The position numbers were made by a program, and so were the translations under genes. From the NCBI GenBank assembly GCA_030613165.1, contig JAUWMN010000102.1:1-6430 (forward strand): a stretch of 6,430 nucleotides of DNA. Direction: 5' to 3'. Shown piece after piece: positions 1 to 5,728 of the stretch; the stretch's first letter is position 1; the number at the start of each line of letters is the position of its first letter. This DNA is from Desulfobacterales bacterium. GTDB taxonomy: Bacteria > Desulfobacterota > Desulfobacteria > Desulfobacterales > C00003106. Below the pieces are notes generated by a model. It was not told where the DNA came from. It worked only from the letters and a program-made list of their open reading frames with translations, and ran no database searches.

Positions 1-82
1 CAATATGATATGAATTGGGGAATTTAGGAATTCTTGGTTTATTTCAGCCGCAGACCTACGCAGACATCAAATAAGTAAACTT
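1..82. repeat. Intergenic start of window with a short decamer repeat
   Basis: No coding signal is visible here. The stretch is AT-rich and contains two tandem copies of a 10-bp unit, CGCAGACCTA at 49-58 and CGCAGACATC at 59-68. A similar 10-bp unit (CACAGATAAG, CAAAGATAAA) recurs at 4281-4300 next to another repeat element, which suggests a dispersed family of decamer repeats. The left flank (about 11-35) also has GGAATT-like words repeated about every 7-8 bp. The function is unknown. Confidence 0.4.
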
Positions 83-214
83 GTGTCCATCCAGAAATGG
101 TAGGTTTTGTCCCAAGACAAGGCCGCACAAAGGTTTTTACCGGAGGCGTAGTCCCGCCAAGGCGGGACGGAGAACGCAGTATTGGGGCAAAAGATGCCAT
201 TTATGGATGGAGAC
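83..214. mobile_element. MITE-like element with imperfect terminal inverted repeats
   Basis: The ends form an inverted repeat. GTGTCCATCCAGAAATGG at 83-100 matches the reverse complement of 197-214 at 16 of 18 positions. Weaker pairing continues inward, with TTTTGTCCC near 106-114 facing GGGGCAAAA near 184-192. Inside lie two further hairpins: TTGTC-CCAA-GACAA at 107-120 and a perfect GTCCCGCC-AA-GGCGGGAC at 151-168. There is no transposase and no convincing ORF, so this would be a non-autonomous or structural element. Its right end touches the stop codon (214-216) of the leftward barrel gene, so any transcript reading through would carry the hairpin at its 3' end. I cannot define a target-site duplication. 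Without genome-wide copies, a simple 3'-UTR stem-loop remains possible. Confidence 0.55.
151..168. other. GC-rich hairpin inside the MITE-like element
   Basis: An 8-bp perfect stem (GTCCCGCC / GGCGGGAC) is separated by two bases. It lies about 50 bp downstream of the barrel gene's stop codon, in the direction of transcription. It could help stop transcription or protect the mRNA 3' end. No T-tract follows it on either strand, so it does not meet the usual criteria for an intrinsic terminator. Confidence 0.45.
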
Positions 215-1728
215 TAAAAGAGCATCGACAAGGCCACCTCCGCCCTAACCTCTTTGGGGATATCTTCTTCGTCGATTGTCTCGCTTTCGCTTGCCATGGC
301 TACGCCGGCATCAAGATTGAAAAGCCAGAAGTTGAGCCCAAGGCCGGCCGTGTATACCCACCCTATATCACTTTCCGCTATGTTTTTATAAGCGCCGACT
401 CGAAGACGGAGAAATTCAATAAGATTAAGTTCAGCGCCCAGAGCAATGTTCCGCGATTTATACGATCCGGAAATGGTGGTATCGTTTTTCGTAAGGTCAC
501 AATCCGCGGCCAGTATAAGAAAGCTGATTGGTTTGTAGCAAACCCCGGCCCTGAGCTGTGGCTCTTCCTCAATGGTATCATCATCTGACGGCAAAAGTTT
601 CTTCATATCAAACTCAGGAGAGTTGAGATTGCGGCCCACAAGCCCGACCCTCAGATCGTCTCCAAAGCGGTACAGCAGGCCGAGATCAATACCAAAGTTA
701 GTGCTTTCCTTATAGTCATCCTGAGCATCATCGAATGCATCATCAAAATCAGTATTAAATATCTTGAGCGCCACATTGTAAGTTCGTGCCTTCATATATT
801 TAAGGTTACCGCCTATAGCCAGATCCTCGGTTATGGCATAGCCATAGGTTACCGGAACCTCAGTCACAAAAATTCCCTTAAAGAGAAGCACTGATGCATT
901 GTCTTCAAATGAGTCGCCTGTTCCGGCATCGCTGGCTAACTGAGCTACATTGAGTATGTCGGTATCTATATCGGAAGGTATGGTTTCGCCGGCTGATGCT
1001 GCCTGATCAAGGCCGTAATCGATTGCATCGACAAAATTTTCTGCTTCCGTGGTACTCCATCCAGGCAATACGGTAATGGTGTTTATAAGGTTGTTGTATG
1101 TTGTAGTGTCAAGGTAGGCGGGGTTCCCATCTGATGCCGGCGCACTAAAGTTGGCTGGATCTGCAAGGTAGCTGACGGTATCGCCTCCTACCACTCCTGT
1201 GTTCGGGATAATATTCACCGTATCGATGTCTCCCTTGGCGGACATTTCCGCCATAGCTATGCCTCCAATTCCGAAGGGACCAATCTGTATGCCAAATTGC
1301 GTATCAGCCGTTACTTTGACGGCCCTGTTTTCATTTTCATCAAAGGCTTCCAGGGCACTCAACAGTTGAACGTAATCATCAACATCTTGGACCTGAATTA
1401 CGCCGTCATCAAGTACGTCGAAGTCATACTCGGAGATCTCATCCAGCTTCTCACCAAGCTCTTCGTGGATTGATGCGCCTACGCCGACACTTACTGTACT
1501 GCTCCAGTCTCTTTTTGAGTCATCCCCTCCGCCTTCTTTGCTGAAGAATCCATAGGCCGACGGATTCCAATAGCTGGCTGTTACATCATTTGCCACAGCC
1601 ACATTGGCGCCGCCCATTCCCAGAGCCCGGGGACCTACTATAGACCACTCTCGCGCTGAAACCGCGGCCGGACATGTTATAAAGGCAATCAAAACAATCA
1701 ATCCCCAACACCTGGTTAAAATACGCAT
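214..1728 (-). CDS. TraF_2/FadL-like outer-membrane beta-barrel protein
   Basis: Predicted 504-residue exported protein. Residues 1-25 are a classic Sec signal peptide with basic residues, a hydrophobic core and an AVSA cleavage site before REW. The mature N-terminus has the GPRALGMGGANVAVAND...YWNPSAYGF signature (about residues 30-61). This signature is typical of the Pfam TraF_2 family (often named 'conjugal transfer protein TraF') and of related FadL/PorV-like barrels. The rest alternates beta-strand-like segments with acidic loops, and the chain ends in a terminal Phe (VALSMLF), as outer-membrane barrels assembled by BAM do. No conjugation genes are nearby, so the TraF name should not be read as a conjugation role. 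The cargo or ligand is unknown. The start at 1728 is chosen because AGGAGG precedes it by 7 nt; an upstream in-frame TTG at 1758 has no such support. It lies 26 bp after the lipoprotein gene, probably co-transcribed. Confidence 0.82.
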   Translation of the reverse strand: MRILTRCWGLIVLIAFITCPAAVSAREWSIVGPRALGMGGANVAVANDVTASYWNPSAYGFFSKEGGGDDSKRDWSSTVSVGVGASIHEELGEKLDEISEYDFDVLDDGVIQVQDVDDYVQLLSALEAFDENENRAVKVTADTQFGIQIGPFGIGGIAMAEMSAKGDIDTVNIIPNTGVVGGDTVSYLADPANFSAPASDGNPAYLDTTTYNNLINTITVLPGWSTTEAENFVDAIDYGLDQAASAGETIPSDIDTDILNVAQLASDAGTGDSFEDNASVLLFKGIFVTEVPVTYGYAITEDLAIGGNLKYMKARTYNVALKIFNTDFDDAFDDAQDDYKESTNFGIDLGLLYRFGDDLRVGLVGRNLNSPEFDMKKLLPSDDDTIEEEPQLRAGVCYKPISFLILAADCDLTKNDTTISGSYKSRNIALGAELNLIEFLRLRVGAYKNIAESDIGWVYTAGLGLNFWLFNLDAGVAMASESETIDEEDIPKEVRAEVALSMLF

Positions 1729-1735
1729 GATCAAT

Positions 1736-1741
1736 CCTCCT
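1736..1741 (-). promoter_or_regulatory. Ribosome binding site fixing the barrel gene start
   Basis: AGGAGG on the minus strand (CCTCCT on the plus strand) lies 7 nt before the ATG at 1728. It fits in the 26-bp gap after the lipoprotein gene's stop. It decides between this ATG and the in-frame TTG at 1758, which would overlap the upstream gene's stop region. Confidence 0.8.
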
Positions 1742-1754
1742 AAATCCATTCCCT

Positions 1755-2333
1755 TCAATGAGGCATTTCAGCAAGTAAACTTTTCAGAACTTCTTCCGAA
1801 AGCTTCGCAAGGTCAGGCTTTATAAGCCAGTAGCTTTCTACCTCTTCATGGTTGGCTTTCCACATAATAATACCACTCTTGCCACAAATAAGTTTAACCC
1901 CCAGACCCGCTTTCCCTACTTTATCCTCCTCTTGCCGTCCATATTCCCACGAGGTAACCGAGGCGAGAAAGAGTGCATCGACGTTTAGGGTATCCGCAAT
2001 CTTTTGCGCTAACTCCTTATCGGAGACTCCAAGAGTATTTAACTTTTGAATATAGTTGGTCATATCGTTACTAAGCGCCTGGGAGGCAGAGAGCTGATTT
2101 TTGAGCGATAAGGCGTCTATTATATTGGCGAACCATCCTGTGTTGACCAATGCTTGAGAGACCACATTATCTATTGTATTTGAAGCAGACGGATAGTCTC
2201 CTACCATCACAGGCAAGACGGCGATTGTTTGAGGATGAAAATTTTGAGCTTCAGGGCTTACATAGCTGTACTTGAGACCAGCGCAACCGCAAACAAATAG
2301 TCCCATGCAGAACAGAAAAAAAAGCTTTTTCAT
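1755..2333 (-). CDS. Putative GNA1162/DUF799-like outer-membrane lipoprotein
   Basis: Predicted 192-residue lipoprotein. The N-terminus has two lysines, a hydrophobic stretch and a lipobox VCGC with the acceptor Cys at residue 17. Ala follows that Cys, so there is no Asp+2 inner-membrane retention signal and an outer-membrane location is likely. The mature part starts with a beta strand TIAVLPV (about residues 36-42). A helical region follows (about 50-115), then DALFLASVTSWEYG (about 123-136) and GIIMWKANHE near 155-164. This order resembles the GNA1162/DUF799 lipoproteins, whose fold is related to the nucleotide- or peptidoglycan-associated envelope lipoproteins. The assignment is from pattern recognition only and is moderate. 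AGGAGG at 2343-2348 lies 9 nt before the ATG. The gene is followed closely by the barrel gene, which suggests a shared envelope function. Confidence 0.7.
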   Translation of the reverse strand: MKKLFFLFCMGLFVCGCAGLKYSYVSPEAQNFHPQTIAVLPVMVGDYPSASNTIDNVVSQALVNTGWFANIIDALSLKNQLSASQALSNDMTNYIQKLNTLGVSDKELAQKIADTLNVDALFLASVTSWEYGRQEEDKVGKAGLGVKLICGKSGIIMWKANHEEVESYWLIKPDLAKLSEEVLKSLLAEMPH

Positions 2334-2342
2334 AACCAGATT

Positions 2343-2348
2343 CCTCCT
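2343..2348 (-). promoter_or_regulatory. Ribosome binding site of the lipoprotein gene
   Basis: AAAGGAGG on the minus strand ends 9 nt before the ATG at 2333. This and the site of the downstream barrel gene are the only strong Shine-Dalgarno sequences among the leftward genes. It lies between the start codon and the 144-bp palindrome. Confidence 0.75.
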
Positions 2349-2366
2349 TTAATAAGGCATGATAGT

Positions 2367-2510
2367 TGAGGCAATTTCAAAACGTCCCCTTTTGCCTAAT
2401 CTCTGCGTCAGGCTAAAATTATAATCCTCGAAATACTTCAAGTATTCCTGTGGTTATAATTTTCGCCTTTCTTGACCTTAGACAAAATTGAACATTTTGA
2501 AACTGCCTCA
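2367..2510. repeat. 144-bp near-perfect palindromic element (MITE-like)
   Basis: The left half and the reverse complement of the right half align over their whole length around a centre at 2439. The outer ends are TGAGGCA (2367-2373) and TGCCTCA (2504-2510). Next come CAATTTCAAAACGT facing CATTTTGAAACTG, then GGCTAAAATTATAA (2411-2424) facing TTATAATTTTCGCC (2453-2466), and finally AATACTT-C-AAGTATT at 2432-2446. As RNA or cruciform DNA it could fold into one long hairpin. No ORF fits inside. It sits 34 bp upstream of the lipoprotein start, so a promoter for that operon must lie within or beyond it. It may be a mobile palindrome or an operon-leader hairpin. There is no T-tract typical of a terminator. 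Confidence 0.7.
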
Positions 2511-2653
2511 GTTTTGTAAAAAGTCTTCAATTCGCTTGATTGGTCACTTTTAGGGAAAGCTCCTTTTTAGTCTTTATCGGCGAGTGTGAATTTTTGTTAA
2601 GAAAATTTTTATGTATTGAGGTGAGTGGAGAGATTGTTTTTAGTGGGGGGTCA
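2511..2653. other. Non-coding remainder of the rnhA-lipoprotein gap
   Basis: This AT-rich stretch lies between the RNase HI stop codon and the palindrome. No ORF, terminator or convincing promoter is seen on either strand. On the minus strand TTAACA is followed 18 nt later by TAAAGA, a weak sigma70-like pair that could serve the lipoprotein operon, but the match is poor. Confidence 0.3.
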
Positions 2654-3310
2654 TCACATTCTGCTATTTTCAATAGCCGATCGAGCTAACAGATCCGCCC
2701 GTTCGTTACCCGGTACACCCGCATGCCCTTCGACTTTTAGTAGCTTAATATCTTTGAACCGTTTCATTAATACACGGAGTTCATCAACCAAATCCTTGTT
2801 CATTTTTGCCTTCCAGCCAAGCATGAGGAGGCCGTAGCAGTACTTACTGTCCGTGTAAAGCCGAACAGGGATATCGGTCTTCTTGAGGCTCTTCAGCGCC
2901 ACTTCTATGGCCGTGAGTTCCGCTATATTGTTGGTGGCATTCCCGATGTATTCGGAAATTTCCTTTTCTTTGTCGCCATAGCGAAAATATACCCCGATCC
3001 CTGATGGCCCGGGGTTCCCGGACGACGCCCCATCAGTATAAATCGTTATGACACCATCTTCGGGTGTAGGGGAAACGGTTTCTGAAGAGACCCGCGCCTT
3101 TTTGGAGGCAGGTTTTCCTTTTTTCTTTTTCAGTTGGTTAGGATCAATCGGCTGAACCGCCTCCGCAGGCACATAATATTCATAATCATGATTGATCTGA
3201 TACTTGATCAACACCTTGTTGTCGCGGACCACCGGCTCCCCCTGTTCATCAACACAGAGATAGACCTTATGGCCCTTAAACATCATCCGTTTCCAGTTGT
3301 TATTTGGCAT
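2654..3310 (-). CDS. rnhA: Ribonuclease HI with N-terminal extension
   Basis: Predicted 218-residue cytoplasmic enzyme that cleaves the RNA strand of RNA-DNA hybrids. The RNase H fold spans about residues 86-214. All catalytic positions are visible: Asp93 in YTDGASSGNPG, Glu131 in NNIAELTA, Asp154 in YTDSKY, His196 in EGHAGVPGN and Asp206 in ERADLLA. The His-Asp spacing of 10 equals that of E. coli RNase HI (His124, Asp134). Upstream lie about 55 residues with a small beta-rich look (FKGHKVYLCVDEQGEPVV, YQINHDYEYYV) and a basic linker KKKKGKPASKKAR (61-73). E. coli RNase HI lacks this part, so total length exceeds the usual 150-160. The extension is not the common hybrid-binding domain as far as I can see. 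No Shine-Dalgarno precedes the ATG at 3310, which abuts a heptamer repeat array; ATG codons at residues 9 or 10 are alternative starts. Confidence 0.92.
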   Translation of the reverse strand: MPNNNWKRMMFKGHKVYLCVDEQGEPVVRDNKVLIKYQINHDYEYYVPAEAVQPIDPNQLKKKKGKPASKKARVSSETVSPTPEDGVITIYTDGASSGNPGPSGIGVYFRYGDKEKEISEYIGNATNNIAELTAIEVALKSLKKTDIPVRLYTDSKYCYGLLMLGWKAKMNKDLVDELRVLMKRFKDIKLLKVEGHAGVPGNERADLLARSAIENSRM

Positions 3311-3312
3311 TT

Positions 3313-3411
3313 GTTGTTCGTTATCAGTTACTTCTTATTGGTATCAGTTACATGTTATTGGGTGTTGGATATTCGTTGGTGTTCCGGGTTGCGTGTTCCG
3401 AGTTGCGGGTT
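3313..3411. repeat. Degenerate GTTNNNN heptamer array, left arm
   Basis: GTT, or a one-base variant of it, recurs every 7 bases. GTT is seen at 3313, 3320, 3327, 3347, 3354, 3375, 3381, 3388, 3395, 3402 and 3409. Variants fall on the remaining register positions 3334 (CTT), 3341 (GTA) and 3361 (GGT). Only two 6-base slips occur over about 100 bp. The last units are the best preserved (GTTCCGG, GTTGCGT, GTTCCGA, GTTGCGG). The array abuts the rnhA start codon on its left and ends in seven Ts. It faces an AAC array at 3481-3504, so together they form an inverted element that fills the rnhA-trmJ gap. Confidence 0.7.
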
Positions 3412-3451
3412 TTTTTAAGGTAATACCCTTTATGTCCCCCTCCCCCTGCTC

Positions 3452-3476
3452 CTCACCCGCTGTATAGACCGGTGAG
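3452..3476. other. Stem-loop between the two heptamer arms
   Basis: CTCACC (3452-3457) pairs with GGTGAG (3471-3476) around a 13-base loop, at the tip of the inverted element formed by the GTT and AAC arrays. It lies downstream of the trmJ stop codon. No T-tract follows it on the minus strand, so a terminator role is not supported. Confidence 0.35.
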
Positions 3477-3480
3477 AGGG

Positions 3481-3504
3481 AACCTATAACTCGCAACCCG
3501 ATAC
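3481..3504. repeat. AAC heptamer array, right arm of the same element
   Basis: AAC occurs at 3481, 3488 and 3495, exactly 7 bases apart, with TAC at 3502 continuing the register. This is the reverse complement of the GTT heptamer seen at 3313-3411. AACTCGCAACCCG here is the complement of units such as GTTGCGAGTT. More degraded AAT-containing units may run on to about 3525, up to the trmJ stop codon. Confidence 0.55.
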
Positions 3505-3525
3505 ATAATTCCTTAATCCCATAAT

Positions 3526-4248
3526 TCAATTTCTGTTTATCCTCCATTCAATCTGTCTACATATACCGCGTATGCTCGCTACATCCTTTGAGGTTAAATG
3601 CGTCCGTGCAAAGGCCCTTCGTATATTCATCATCCAATAGTCAGGATTATCATCTTTTATAAAATCTATTTCAATAAGGATCTGTTTTAAATGGTCGTAC
3701 ATTGCTTCAATATCCCGCGAATCGGCAAGCTTTGGAACAGGAGCATCGTTTACTGGTATCTCTGTCATAAATAGTTCATAGCAGATTATCATTACAGCGT
3801 GCGCCAGATTGACGGATGAATACTCTGTAGTAGGAATCGTAACTATGGCATGGCAAAGCCGGATCTCATCATTGGTGAGGCCGCGATCTTCCGACCCAAA
3901 GACAAGGGCGATGCGATTTTTTTCAGAAAGACGGGCCAGATAAGGGGCTATACCGCGGGGCAATTTAACGGCACGCCTGATTCCTCCTGTGCGGGCCGTG
4001 GTCCCCACCACATAATTGAACTCAGCCACCGCCTCGCGCAGTGTGTCGTATGTCTTCATCGACTCAATCAGTTCCGCGCCGATCCGTGTGGCAAGATAGT
4101 GCATCTTCTCTTTGTCCGGATTTTCAGGATCGACCACAATCAGATTGCTGATCCCCATATTTCTGGCCGCACGGGCCGCGCTCCCGATGTTCTCAGGGAA
4201 GCGGGGTCTGTTCAATACAATGGCGAAGTTTTCAAGTATGGGTTTCAT
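3526..4248 (-). CDS. trmJ: TrmJ-type tRNA (Cm32/Um32) 2'-O-methyltransferase, SpoU family
   Basis: Predicted 240-residue cytoplasmic methyltransferase of the SPOUT superfamily, using S-adenosylmethionine to methylate a ribose 2'-OH. The three SpoU motifs are clear. Motif 1 is NRPRFPENIGSAARAARNMG (residues 13-32), with the conserved Asn20 and Arg26. Motif 2 is VFGSEDRGLTNDE (116-128). Motif 3 is SSVNLAHAVMIICYEL (144-159), which belongs to the trefoil-knot cofactor site. The C-terminal part (about 170-240) matches the extra domain of TrmJ, and the length is near E. coli TrmJ (246). The closest alternative is another SpoU tRNA/rRNA methylase. The ATG at 4248 begins a typical MKPILENFAIVL terminus. 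The longer frame starting at TTG 4293 would be read out of a repeat element and is rejected. No Shine-Dalgarno is visible. Repeat elements flank the gene on both sides. Confidence 0.9.
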   Translation of the reverse strand: MKPILENFAIVLNRPRFPENIGSAARAARNMGISNLIVVDPENPDKEKMHYLATRIGAELIESMKTYDTLREAVAEFNYVVGTTARTGGIRRAVKLPRGIAPYLARLSEKNRIALVFGSEDRGLTNDEIRLCHAIVTIPTTEYSSVNLAHAVMIICYELFMTEIPVNDAPVPKLADSRDIEAMYDHLKQILIEIDFIKDDNPDYWMMNIRRAFARTHLTSKDVASIRGICRQIEWRINRN

Positions 4249-4277
4249 GTTTATAATAGCATAGGATTTTTCATTTT

Positions 4278-4469
4278 GGACACAGATAAGCAAAGATAAA
4301 TGTTGCGGGTTGCGTGTTACGGGTTAAAAAGAAAAAATAGTCAAACATCATAATAGGCTATGTAGTAAAATATATGGTTGATTTAATACGCCGAGATAGA
4401 TTGGAAATATAACCCCGTAACCCGCAACTCGCAACCCGTAACTCTGTATATCTGTAAAAAACTGTGTCC
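4278..4469. mobile_element. Inverted element with decamer and heptamer repeat arms
   Basis: The outer ends are an 8-bp inverted repeat, GGACACAG (4278-4285) and CTGTGTCC (4462-4469). Next inside on the left is a 10-bp tandem pair, CACAGATAAG and CAAAGATAAA (4281-4300). Then come GTT heptamers at 4302, 4309, 4316 and 4323. On the right, AAC occurs at 4411, 4419, 4426, 4433 and 4440, the reverse complement of the left arm with one 8-base step. The left arm GTTGCGGGTTGCG-TGTTACGG closely matches the reversed right arm GTTGCGAGTTGCG-GGTTACGG. The 85-bp core (4326-4410) is AT-rich with no ORF. The element fills the namZ-trmJ gap. Whether it moves as a unit or arose by local repeat expansion cannot be told from one copy. 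Confidence 0.6.
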
Positions 4470-4473
4470 TAAC

Positions 4474-5646
4474 TCAATAAAGCAAATATTCTTTACGTAT
4501 CTCTTCAAACTCCTTAAGTCCATCAGCCCATCTTGCTTCTATAGACTCTATATCCTCGAATGATTCAATTGCCTTGCGAATTTCCTGATCGCCTATAATC
4601 AGGTCTATCGGCAGTTTTTCATACTCGTACTCATACGGCGGTTTTTTCCACTCAAGCTCTTCCGGATAAGCCTTTAAGACGGCCTGAAGGAGTGACAGGG
4701 TAGTTTTATACGGCTGGAAACGCATTGGATCTGTCATATGGAGCTGGAATCCGTAGCAAAGAGTTCCCTGCCACTTGTTGGATGTGGGCTCAAATCCGGC
4801 ACACCTTAAATGTACCCCCGGATATTCAACCTGTTCCGACAGGTCTTTTAAAAATGCCGGTTTGATAAATGGCGCGCCAAACAGCTCAAAGGGGAGGGCG
4901 GTTCCGCGTCCTTCAGAGATATTTGTCCCCTCCCACAATACCTGGCCGGGATATACAAGCGCGGAAGCAGGCGTGGGAAGGTTAGGTGAGGGTATGACCC
5001 ACGGAAGAGATGTGTCGGAAAAGTACATGTCCCTTTTCCAGCCCGACATCGGAACCACAGTGAGATTACACCCTATCCCAAAGTGTTCGTTAAATAACCG
5101 GGCGATTTCCCCCACGGTGAGGCCGTGACGCATCGGGATAGGATACATGCCGACAAACGAAGTATAGTCCGTATTCAGACAATTACCCTCTATCTGATTT
5201 CCTCCAATCGGATTGGGACGGTCCAGGACCACTACCTCTTTTTCATATTTGCGGGCGGCTTCAAGACAGAGGGCCATTGTATAAATAAAGGTATAAACTC
5301 TGGTCCCAACATCCTGAAGATCGATGATCAACGTATCGATCAGCTCGAGCATCTCTTGTTCAGGTATCCTTCTCGGCCCGTACAAACTGAAAATAGGAAT
5401 CTTCAGAAAAGGATCTCTTATATCTGAAGACGCAATCATGTTGTCCTGCTTTTCAGAGAAAAAACCGTGCTGAGGACTGAAAAGCGCCTTGAGTTGGCCG
5501 GGAAATGCTTGTGCCAGGAGGTCACGGCTGTGCTCTAATTTTTGGTTTACTGATGCAGGATTGGCCAAAAGTCCAAGGCGTTTCCCCTTTAGAATTTTGG
5601 ACACAGACGGGTCAGTGACCAATCTTTCGATACCTGTTTGTACCAT
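4474..5646 (-). CDS. namZ: NamZ-like exo-beta-N-acetylmuramidase (DUF1343, GH171)
   Basis: Predicted 390-residue protein of the DUF1343 family. Characterised members (NamZ of Bacillus subtilis and Tannerella forsythia) release N-acetylmuramic acid from the non-reducing ends of peptidoglycan fragments. Family blocks are intact: GLLANPASV (25-33), SPQHGFF (57-63), DLQDVGTRVYTFIYTM (109-124), LDRPNPIGG (141-149), MRHGLTVGE (172-180) and the long PSPNLPTPASALVYPG...EGTNISEGRGT block (219-249). Length fits the family. The start at 5646 gives MVQTGIERLV, a normal family N-terminus. A TTG at 5706 would add 20 polar residues with no similarity I recognise. Neither start gives a signal peptide, unlike secreted NamZ proteins, so a cytoplasmic recycling role is inferred. 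No strong Shine-Dalgarno is visible. The gene stands alone, with repeat DNA downstream and a divergent region upstream. Confidence 0.9.
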   Translation of the reverse strand: MVQTGIERLVTDPSVSKILKGKRLGLLANPASVNQKLEHSRDLLAQAFPGQLKALFSPQHGFFSEKQDNMIASSDIRDPFLKIPIFSLYGPRRIPEQEMLELIDTLIIDLQDVGTRVYTFIYTMALCLEAARKYEKEVVVLDRPNPIGGNQIEGNCLNTDYTSFVGMYPIPMRHGLTVGEIARLFNEHFGIGCNLTVVPMSGWKRDMYFSDTSLPWVIPSPNLPTPASALVYPGQVLWEGTNISEGRGTALPFELFGAPFIKPAFLKDLSEQVEYPGVHLRCAGFEPTSNKWQGTLCYGFQLHMTDPMRFQPYKTTLSLLQAVLKAYPEELEWKKPPYEYEYEKLPIDLIIGDQEIRKAIESFEDIESIEARWADGLKEFEEIRKEYLLY

Positions 5647-5697
5647 ATTCTTTTGGATAGTGATTTTAGTTGACTTTTGTCTGGAAATACTGCCTCG

Positions 5698-5726
5698 AAT
5701 ATGCAATAATTACTTTAATAACACAA
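5698..5726 (-). promoter_or_regulatory. Weak candidate promoter for namZ
   Basis: On the minus strand TTGTGT (5721-5726) is followed after 17 bases by CATATT (5698-5703), about 50 bp upstream of the namZ ATG. Position and spacing fit a sigma70 promoter, but each hexamer matches consensus only partly. The LexA-box-like palindrome at 5729-5748 lies directly upstream of the -35. Confidence 0.25.
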
Positions 5727-5728
5727 AG

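Noticed and set aside
97..588. 163-codon plus-strand open frame
   Set aside because: It crosses the MITE-like element and then runs antisense through the end of the barrel gene. It shows no family motif, while the minus strand has a clear protein.
214..1728. Conjugation system suggested by the TraF family name
   Set aside because: No other transfer genes are present. The family is widespread in chromosomes without conjugation, and the protein is a barrel rather than the thioredoxin-like F-plasmid TraF.
3409..3480. Intrinsic terminator for trmJ
   Set aside because: The stem at 3452-3476 is not followed by a T-tract on the minus strand. The T7 run at 3410-3416 is on the plus strand and has no stem before it.
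3313..3504. CRISPR array
   Set aside because: The repeat unit is only 7 bp, degenerate and without spacers of constant length, and no cas gene is present.
3344..3547. 67-codon minus-strand open frame across the heptamer arrays
   Set aside because: It is made almost entirely of repeat DNA and overlaps the trmJ 3' end. The residue pattern (TRNTQPGTPTN) reflects the heptamers and not a protein family.
4249..4293. Upstream TTG extension of trmJ by 15 residues
   Set aside because: The extra codons are read from the repeat element's decamer region, and TrmJ proteins normally begin near the ATG at 4248.
3850..4299. 149-codon plus-strand open frame
   Set aside because: It lies antisense to trmJ, whose three SpoU motifs are unambiguous.
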